Positions 8,191-14,018 of a DNA stretch of 14,018 bases are shown one piece after another. This stretch comes from Galdieria sulphuraria (taxonomy: Eukaryota > Rhodophyta > Bangiophyceae > Galdieriales > Galdieriaceae). Every line of letters begins with the position of its first letter. Position 1 is the stretch's first letter. Location: positions 1 to 14,018 of the forward strand of contig NW_005178392.1 in NCBI RefSeq assembly GCF_000341285.1, read 5' to 3'. Both the position numbers and the translations under genes were made by a program. Under the pieces are notes generated by a model. The model had not been told where the DNA came from and made no database searches. It was given only the letters and a program-made list of their open reading frames with translations.

Positions 8191-8268
8191 AGAAGAAAAG
8201 ATATAGTTTTATCCAAATTGCTCTAAAAGGAAGGAAAAGATATAGTTTCAACTCTGCATTACTCTCAA
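8191..8268 (+). repeat. Diverged 39-bp tandem repeat, two copies
   Basis: GAAAAGATATAGTTT is repeated exactly at 8195 and 8234, a period of 39. The remaining parts of the two units (8191-8229 and 8230-8268) match imperfectly, for example CCAAATTGCTCT against CTCTGCATTACTCT. A third partial start, AAGAAGAAAAA, follows. This is likely an old local duplication. Confidence 0.65.
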
Positions 8269-8365
8269 AAGAAGAAAAATGTGCACAGTCAAATTGTGAT
8301 ATTCAGCAGAATACAAACTGTGCAAAGGTCTTGTTCTTTTAAATATATTAGATAAATTTCGTCTA

Positions 8366-8391
8366 CCAGTGAAAAGAAAAGAATATAAACG
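8366..8391 (+). repeat. Dispersed repeat, copy 1
   Basis: CCAGTGAAAAGAAAAGAATA, continuing TAAACG, resembles the segment at 9205-9229 over about 25 bases with a small gap. Both copies are preceded by an AAATA/ATAT-rich stretch. Confidence 0.4.
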
Positions 8392-9204
8392 TAGAAATAA
8401 TGGAAAAATAAGAATCTTTCATCTCCTCTTTGCAAAGTAACAAAGAAGGTGAATCTTGAAATACATGTGCATGGAGAGGCGAAAGCATCGCCACTGTTAC
8501 TGTTGTTATACTAGTTAAAACTCTCAAAAAGTTCTTTACGTGGAAAACGAACCAATAGCCTTGAAACGTTTGAGGTTCGATCCTCCTTAACGTAAGTAGT
8601 TTATGTACGAATTTGTGTATAGACAAAAGTATTCCCAACCTTTGGTCAGTTTTTTACTATTGTCCTGTCCTCTGTATACTTTCCAATTCTAGAGTTGAAT
8701 ATACGATTTATTCTTCTTTATAACTCGTAATCGAACAAAGATTGCTCCTTGAGCGTCATTTGCATAGAAGGAAAGGTTCTGGTTCTCACATTGCAAGCCA
8801 AACAGAGTTAATGTCATTGAAATTGGAAAATGACCATTTTGCACCTTTAAACAGTTTTCCTTAATTTTGAGTGACCAACAAAGAAAGGTTCTCAGATCGA
8901 GAACGAGTCAAAAACTGGTTGTAGCAAAACCGTTCTTGATTTGTTATCAAAATAGGCTCACAAGTAGTTTAAAATTTACCTTGCAGAGACAAGATTGATC
9001 AAACTCAACTCTGTTAAAAGGCTACAGTGTCGCTAGGGAGTTGAGAGGACCTGTGTTACGACACTGTTCTTCTCGTTTCACAACAATACTGAGATGTGAG
9101 ATTGATTGTATCTAGCACACTTATTGTTCCAGAAACTTTTTACATATCTCCAAGTGGAATGTATTCTTTCATAAAACTCACTAGTCACTTAAAATAATAT
9201 ATCT

Positions 9205-9229
9205 CCAGTGAAAGGAGAGAATACAAAGC
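9205..9229 (+). repeat. Dispersed repeat, copy 2
   Basis: CCAGTGAAAGGAGAGAATAC, continuing AAAGC, is the partner of 8366-8391 and lies about 840 bp downstream in the same orientation. Confidence 0.4.
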
Positions 9230-10018
9230 ATAACAATCCAATTAGAAATGAACACAATGGTTTGATTGTTGGATGGACAGGAAGGCTCAGTGAGTGTTGT
9301 CAAGTCTGTGGACCTGGTTCAACTTTGCTAGTGAAACTTTTCAGACTTTAATTTCTAAAACGAATTCTTCGTTCGTTTTAGGTGGACAAGTGAATTTCTA
9401 TTATCTACGTTTCTTTTTAAGCTCTGCAAATGTTTCTTTTAGAACAATCCGTCGATTCCTGTGCTCTGAGTTCCAAGTAGACTGTAGTTTCTTTTTAGTA
9501 TTTACAACTTTTATTATCTCTTTGGAGTTTATATACTTTATGCAACACTTGTTGTTATTTCACTTCTGTTCTTGTATGGAAATTTGAGATTAGCGTTGTC
9601 GAGAAGAGAGCAAAGACAAAGGAGTTTAAGCTGTCGTTGAATGTTGGCACTTTGGTCAATTAGTTGTCTCGCAAGTCCATTTTGTTTTACTGAAAATTGT
9701 TTCAGAGCAGTTTTGCGTATTTATTAGCAGTTGAAAGTCCTGTAGTCTGTTGTTGACATTCTGAGAATCAGGCTTGGGGCTATTATTTCAAAGATATTCT
9801 ACAAGAACAAGAAACCAGTCAGACACTCAGTTGAGTCTTTTAGTCAGTACACAGAGTAACATTCCGTATAGTAGTTTTCTTGTCTTCTATATGACTCATT
9901 TCAAGATGGAGAAATCGGTCTGTAACTCTGCAACAGGCATTTCTCAGAATAGCATAGGAAAGTCTTGAGTCCATCATTGCTTATTTTCAATGATTGTTTG
10001 TATTGTTGTGCTTTTAGA

Positions 10019-10196
10019 TCAATTCTCTATCGATACGAGTATGGAAAACGACACCCATAAGGTTTGACAGTTTGTGAAAACGAAAGCTGAATAAACTTGC
10101 TTTTTGAAAGCAAGGAAAAAGTTTTCATATCAAAATATACTCACCTTGTTGGGAACCGTGAAATAAAGCAAGCAAAAGAGCACTGCTGATAGTCAT
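10019..10196 (-). CDS. Candidate two-exon small gene (39 aa)
   Basis: An ATG at 10196 in the context ACCATGA starts 17 codons with a hydrophobic, signal-like core (SSALLLALF). The exon ends in CAACAAG followed by the consensus donor GTGAGT (10144 downward). A 58-nt intron ending in TTATTCAG at 10087 restores an open frame of 22 more codons, hydrophobic towards the end, finishing at TGA (10019-10021). The intron length and both splice sites are good, but the encoded product is only 39 residues and matches nothing I know. It may be the first exons of a longer gene that I cannot trace, a small membrane protein, or chance. Confidence 0.25.
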
Positions 10197-11371
10197 GGTT
10201 GTGTTCACCTGGGTAAAATGTTTTGACGATGGCGACTGTAGCTATTAGTCCGTTTTGAGAAACGCCTTTGTTTTTTTGAATTACTGGGTTTACCAAAAGT
10301 TAAGTTTTGTCTAAAGAATATGTAAGTCGTAAGAGTGATAGTGTTGAAGCCAGTATTGCTGCTGTTTCTGAAAGGCATCTATTGCAAATCGTCTTTGGTC
10401 CTTATATAGTTGAAGAGGAGGGTAACATTAGTAGTACGGTGTGAATGGGAAACAAGGCGACTTGTGTGAAACAGTATTTGCCTTTTCAAGAGTGCTGCTG
10501 ATCTGTTTTTCATTTCAACACACTGAAAATCATGCTGTTGAAAGTAGTGGTAGTTGTAGCTGTCAAAAAGTGAAAAGGAGACTTCACATTTTGTACAAAC
10601 AGCTTCCGGTTGGATAGTATACAAAGTAGCTCTGAAAGAAACTCACGAAGGATGGGTTGAACTTCTACAATGTTACACAAGTGTACACATTGATATCATC
10701 GTGTCCGACTAGAGTTTTTGGTTTGACTCTGAAGATAAAGTGCAGCTTTTGGTATACAATTCCTAGAAAGCATACGCAGACGAACAAATTGGTTTGCACA
10801 TTGACACGAACCTAAAGCATTTTTCTATTATCACAGCAAAATCAAACCATTCGCCACTACTTGAAATTCAACCAGAACAGCAACAACAACAAATATGAGC
10901 CCAAGCCTAGTGCAGTATGGCATAGTCAACAATTCTACAAAGAGAACGATTCCTGCTTCTATCTTTTACTGTTTTCTTCGTTGTTGGCATGAGCGGAAAA
11001 GTGTCATTGTTTTATTTACTTGGAATTGTAAAAAGACAACAACAACGACAACAAGAGAAAGCCATAGTGTATTGGTTAGTAGTATATGGAATATTAATAA
11101 TAGTTTTTGTCATAAAAGTACGAATTTGACCTATTTTTTACCATAAAGGAAAATTGTATTGTCGACTTTACAAAATAAAAAAGCATTATTCGCACACTTA
11201 CGACTATTCCTGCACATTACTATCAGTAGAACTACATACGGTCCTGATTTTGAACAACAAATAGGGTATCTAGTTGCTTTACTGGTCGATTTTCGATTTT
11301 CTTGTTTCTGTTTGAGAAAAATCTTCATCTTTTGATTCTTGAAATGAACTTGTTTGTTACCTCATGATAGT
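10197..11371. other. Gene-free tract with CAA-type repeats
   Basis: No supported gene. Two short CAA/ACA triplet tracts occur (about 10874-10891 and 11034-11050). The first lies in a plus-strand frame (roughly 10817-10986) that encodes a Gln/Asn-rich stretch after a TTATCACAG acceptor-like site. That could be an isolated exon, but no donor or partner exon could be assigned. Another plus-strand frame at 10895-11146 overlaps it. Confidence 0.35.
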
Positions 11372-11506
11372 ATGATGAAGCAACTAGTCGTCATTTCATT
11401 TTTGAAAACGCCGACGTACAACCTTTCAGAAGCTTTTTTCATTGGAAATCCCGATCACAAAGAATCTCTTTGTCCCGTGATAGTTGCGTTGCATTTGCAG
11501 GGATGG
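11372..11506 (+). CDS. Putative exon, start of an unidentified spliced gene
   Basis: ATG ATG at 11372 begins a 45-codon block with well-mixed composition, including several Pro, His, Asp and Glu codons. It ends at TGG followed by GTAACT. The frame itself stays open to a TGA at 11561-11563. Two intron choices keep a frame open: an acceptor TTGCAG ending at 11578 (72 nt) or a TAG ending at 11618 (112 nt). The second links to a long open block (11619-11804) read in another frame. This would be the 5' end of the locus to the right. The product is not recognised and the joint is unproven. Confidence 0.28.
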
Positions 11507-11816
11507 GTAACTCCAAATGATCAATTCGAGACAATTTCGTCAGTTGAATCAAGTAATCTTTGACAAGTGAACTTGCAGTATCATGAAAGTGTACAACATA
11601 CTGTTTTCTGTGATCTAGAATCTACTACTGATTTATCTTGATATATTGTATTGTTCTTATGTCGAAACTAAACCTTTTGACTATTTATGCTTCAGAACAA
11701 TTCCATCTTACTTCTTCGACCCTAAGACCAGCTTCATATGGAGTAGTCATCTAGCTGATAAGGATAAGATAATATCTCTATCTCGTTTTTTCTGTTCTTT
11801 ATCTGTGTAATTGTAG

Positions 11817-11998
11817 AATGGTGAAGATCTTGTACTAAGGATACCGAAGACTAGGGAGCTGAGGACTTGGTTTGAGAAAAACTTGGTAGTGTTTGAGTGT
11901 CCAATTATTCCTCCGCGATACTTGCACTTTATTTGCGATACCGGATATGTATTTCTTGATCGTTTCATCCTAGATAGCTTCGCGAATCGACTCAAGCC
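11817..11998 (+). CDS. Putative internal exon of unidentified gene
   Basis: This is the best coding-looking block of the right-hand locus. It is open for 60 codons plus two bases, locally richer in G+C than its surroundings, with charged and Pro-containing stretches (for example RIPKTRELRTWFEK and CPIIPPRYLHF). It is preceded by a TTGTAG acceptor-like site and followed directly by GTGAAT. In the same frame to its left, an open block (11619-11804) is separated from it by GTG TAA TTG TAG, two in-frame stops within 12 nt. An intron from GTAGTC (11743) to 11826 would remove them, but its acceptor is weak. The opposite strand is also open here for 97 codons without ATG; I prefer the plus strand on composition and the intron fit. 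Confidence 0.38.
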
Positions 11999-12080
11999 GT
12001 GAATCGCATTATACCTTTGCAGCGCCACGAATATTTGCTACTAGTTTATATATTTTGATATTAACTAGTTGTTTGTTTAG
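11999..12080 (+). other. Candidate 82-nt spliceosomal intron
   Basis: The intron starts GTGAAT, has a branch-point-like TTAAC at 12061-12065 and ends TTGTTTGTTTAG at 12080. Removing it joins a phase-2 exon end (CC) to an A, giving a Pro codon and continuing directly into an open frame. Donor, branch site, pyrimidine-rich end and frame all agree, which makes this the best-supported intron in the window. Confidence 0.42.
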
Positions 12081-12175
12081 ATATAACCACGTTAACCTAT
12101 ACTTGATTCAATTGATTACTACTTGTCTTGAAGTGCTTTCAGTAATATCATTTCGTTCCAACCAAGCATTACTGG
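12081..12175 (+). CDS. Putative internal exon of unidentified gene
   Basis: The block continues the frame of the preceding exon across the 82-nt gap, starting with an Asn-His-Val-Asn-Leu segment, then an Ile/Leu-rich helix-like stretch. It ends at G followed by GTAAGC (12176), a good donor. A second possible end is at 12141 before GTAATA; joining that to the acceptor TTTTTTCAAG ending at 12234 would keep the frame (93-nt intron). The uninterrupted frame meets only one TAG (12184-12186) before the next block. No domain is recognised. Confidence 0.33.
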
Positions 12176-12186
12176 GTAAGCTATAG

Positions 12187-12483
12187 TTACTTCGCAGACA
12201 AGAATCAGGAATCAGATTTCAATCTTTTTTCAAGTATTCGCATCTAAATGCGTTGATTGTTAGAAACGTTCAAAGTTGGCTATTGAAATATAGCCCTAGT
12301 AATGAATGGAGTCAATGGTACGACAAGATAACGGCACAACTCGATGCACAAAAAGTTGAATCAACGTTTTTATTCAAAATCAATTGTTTGATAGTAAGAC
12401 TAATATACGTTGTTATAGTTTTAGGGGTATCTATAAGAGAGTTGGTTGAATTGTCATTATGTGGACATTGGGTTATCCAATAG
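12187..12483 (+). CDS. Putative exon of unidentified gene
   Basis: An open frame between TAG (12184-12186) and TAG (12481-12483), in the same frame as the previous exon. The first two thirds have a protein-like, Trp- and Gln-rich composition (for example VQSWLLKYSPSNEWSQWYDK). After a GTAAGA donor-like site at 12394 the translation turns into a hydrophobic run, so the exon probably ends there. The start may be 12235, after a good acceptor. No ATG precedes it and no family is recognised. Confidence 0.33.
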   Translation, partial: LLRRQESGIRFQSFFKYSHLNALIVRNVQSWLLKYSPSNEWSQWYDKITAQLDAQKVESTFLFKINCLIVRLIYVVIVLGVSIRELVELSLCGHWVIQ

Positions 12484-12599
12484 AGTTTCTGTTAGATAGT
12501 GTTTTTATAGGATGGCTTCTTTAAGGTAGAATTGATACTCTATTGACTACTAGTTGTCGGGTTGATAAAGACTTTGTACCTTTGCACTTGAAATCTTGA

Positions 12600-12876
12600 T
12601 GTTGCATGTACAGAGTCTTTATATCCGAAGCAGTGTTTTGTGTGGTCTTTAGGTTCCCTGTATGCTTGATTCAGCGTCGAATTGTTGAAGATTATCTTGA
12701 ATTGATTAAAATAATTTAGTCTTTACTCTAAAAGGATGATTTACAGAGTATTATTTGGATTACTTGAAATCAAGTCGAAGATCAATTCATTCGAGAATCA
12801 CTGGGTGAGAATCCGAATTGCAACAAAGCATCAATTTTCCCTTGATATTTGTATGCTGTGTGCACTATTAGGGTAA
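12600..12876 (+). other. Two overlapping candidate coding blocks of the same locus
   Basis: A 39-codon block (12600-12716, ending in IQRRIVEDYLELIKII before TAG) is followed by a 46-codon ATG-started frame (12736-12873, TAA at 12874-12876). A GTGAGA donor-like site (12805) and a GGGTAAGC site (12873) lie in or at the end of the second. Donor 12805 joined to the acceptor at 12947 keeps the frame into the next exon. The order of splicing cannot be settled by eye. Confidence 0.25.
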
Positions 12877-12947
12877 GCCGTTGTCCATAATTCAATTTTG
12901 GTACATTTGTGGATTGAATTTCATATTGAATGACAATGTGTTTCTAG

Positions 12948-13062
12948 ATTATTGAGAGCATGTTACTATGGATGAGCATAGATCAATCAGCATTCACTAT
13001 TCTTTTATCTGTACGGAATTCAATTGAACGTTGCTTGAATCCATTAATTGCTATCAGTATTG
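12948..13062 (+). CDS. Putative late exon of unidentified gene
   Basis: The block follows the acceptor GTGTTTCTAG, which has a TGAC branch-like site 14 nt before it. It is open for 38 codons plus one base with a protein-like mix (for example IDQSAFTILLSVRNSIERC), and ends before GTGAGA (13063). A 41-nt intron to CTCAG at 13103 would continue the frame for about 15 hydrophobic codons to a TAA. The alternative frame through 13048-13242 is also open, basic and hydrophobic. The C-terminus therefore remains undecided. Confidence 0.3.
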
Positions 13063-13242
13063 GTGAGAGCGTTTTCGTTTTACTTTCTTGGCATTAAGCT
13101 CAGCTTGCGTCATAGAATCATTATTTTTTTTGATAAAGATACTGTGTTAAAAGTCTATTGCTTGTTTCTATTGACTGGTCGGAGAGTAGTCATCATCGTG
13201 TTATCTTATCTTTTCAAGAAAGTTGCAATTACTGAACACTAA

Positions 13243-14018
13243 AAACTGAACTTTTATTGTAAAAAAGTATGATAGCGATAAACTATACTATTCATAGACT
13301 ACAGAATCATTTGATTCAAAAGAAGATTCAACTAGATTGTAGACGATTGGTCACAAACGAGCCGCAAAAAGAAGCAACGTAATCTTGCTGCTACAAGCTA
13401 TTGAATCTCTTGTCATGTTGAAATGTTTTTTGTAGTACAAGATGAAGAAAATGATTCCTTTCATTTCAACTTTTATACAACTCGCTAAACAAAAAATACA
13501 CCAATTTGCTTTGGAAGAAAATAGATGATGAAAGATATAAAGTGAAAAAAGAAAGAAATGGCTTCCTAGTTCAATAGACTACAGAGATAGTGTTATGAGC
13601 CAAAAGTCTTGACTTTGATTCTCATTAGAAACATCAACGATACTCTGGTCGTCATTAGTAGAAAAAGAATTCTCTACAATACCTCATACTGGTAATAGTA
13701 GAACGTTTATGTTACTTTGTTTTGTTTATCCATTCTACTGATATGCATGACGTGTATTTGAACACCATAAATTAAGAAATAGGCTGTTGAAACAAAATGG
13801 TTTGTTATTCCATGGCATCCCTAATCGTTACAAATTGCCCAATGCTTCAAAGAACTTATTCCTTTAGGTATTCTTTATCTTTTTAACACTCCCCTTATTA
13901 TTCTTCTTCCTTTTATTTTATCAAAAATGAATATCATACAATCCTCACTGAGTGGAAGCTAATCAAATTTCTATTGGAAAAGGCAAAGTGTAGAATAAAG
14001 CAAGGAATATACGACGAT
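13243..14018. other. Gene-free right end
   Basis: AT-rich sequence with short open frames only. No RNA gene, repeat or coding block that I can support. It may hold the 3' UTR of the right-hand locus. Confidence 0.4.

Larger units (their letters stand above)
8269..10018. other. Gene-free tract with diverged dispersed repeats
   Basis: No supported gene. It holds two diverged copies of a CCAGTGAAA-led element and two of the recurring CTCTGCA sites (9422 and 9926). Two long open frames, 8363-8638 minus and 9294-9587 plus, lack ATG starts and family signatures; lengths near 95 codons are expected by chance in DNA of this composition. Confidence 0.4.

Noticed and set aside
8537-8594. tRNA-like segment with GGTTCGATCC box B and a TACGT/ACGTA end pairing
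   Set aside because: The total length is only about 58 nt, the T-arm has a 6-nt loop or mismatched stem, and no D-arm or anticodon arm can be drawn.
9294-9587. 97-codon plus-strand open frame, Phe/Ser/Leu-rich
   Set aside because: There is no ATG start, no domain and no splice context. One or two frames of this length are expected by chance in the window.
10895-11146. LRR-like reading (NNSTKRTIPASIF) on the plus strand
   Set aside because: Only one repeat-like segment is present, and an overlapping frame over the same DNA looks equally protein-like. The match is probably an effect of AT-rich composition.
11747-12037. 97-codon minus-strand open frame opposite the putative exon at 11817-11998
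   Set aside because: It has no ATG near its start (only GTG), is rich in Arg/Ser/Asn without domain features, and the plus strand offers a frame-consistent intron.
11619-12483. Ciliate-like code (TAA/TAG read as Gln) suggested by blocks joined across TAA/TAG
   Set aside because: The 827-codon NTPase gene has no internal TAA or TAG despite many Gln codons and ends at TAA. Introns or decay explain the interrupted blocks more simply.
13527-13600. C/D snoRNA-like C box (GATGATGAAAG)
   Set aside because: No D box (CTGA) and no terminal stem were found at a suitable distance.

Overview
The window looks like nuclear DNA of a microbial eukaryote. It is AT-rich (about one third G+C by eye), carries a eukaryote-type 5S rRNA gene ending in a Pol III T-run, and holds stretches best explained by short spliceosomal introns. 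I cannot name the organism. A protist or alga with short introns, such as a cyanidiophyte red alga, would fit, but nothing here proves it. The gene-poor character would suit a subtelomeric or otherwise repeat-worn region.

Layout. (1) At 1-463, on the minus strand, is the N-terminal part of a secreted or cell-surface Ser/Thr-rich protein with a clear signal peptide; it runs off the left edge. (2) At 1155-1274, on the plus strand, is a complete 5S rRNA gene with an upstream TATA-like box and a T7 terminator. (3) At 3075-5558, on the minus strand, is the one large intact gene: an intronless 827-codon protein with an N-terminal P-loop NTPase, a candidate PD-(D/E)XK nuclease domain and a C-terminal SAM-like segment. 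Its layout recalls the Crinkler/RHS (CR) effector class and STAND-type ATPases. (4) From about 5.6 to 11.3 kb no intact gene is visible. There are diverged short repeats, a degenerate leucine-rich-repeat reading (6203-6490, minus) and two very short candidate spliced genes. (5) From about 11.35 to 13.25 kb, on the plus strand, several coding-looking blocks can be partly joined by intron-like gaps. The best joint is an 82-nt gap that preserves the reading frame. I do not recognise the product, and the model is incomplete or the gene is decaying.

The only genes I regard as firm are the Ser-rich secreted protein, 5S rRNA and the NTPase-nuclease gene. They show no evident functional link. Everything else is graded low because AT-rich DNA gives many open frames of 60-100 codons by chance.
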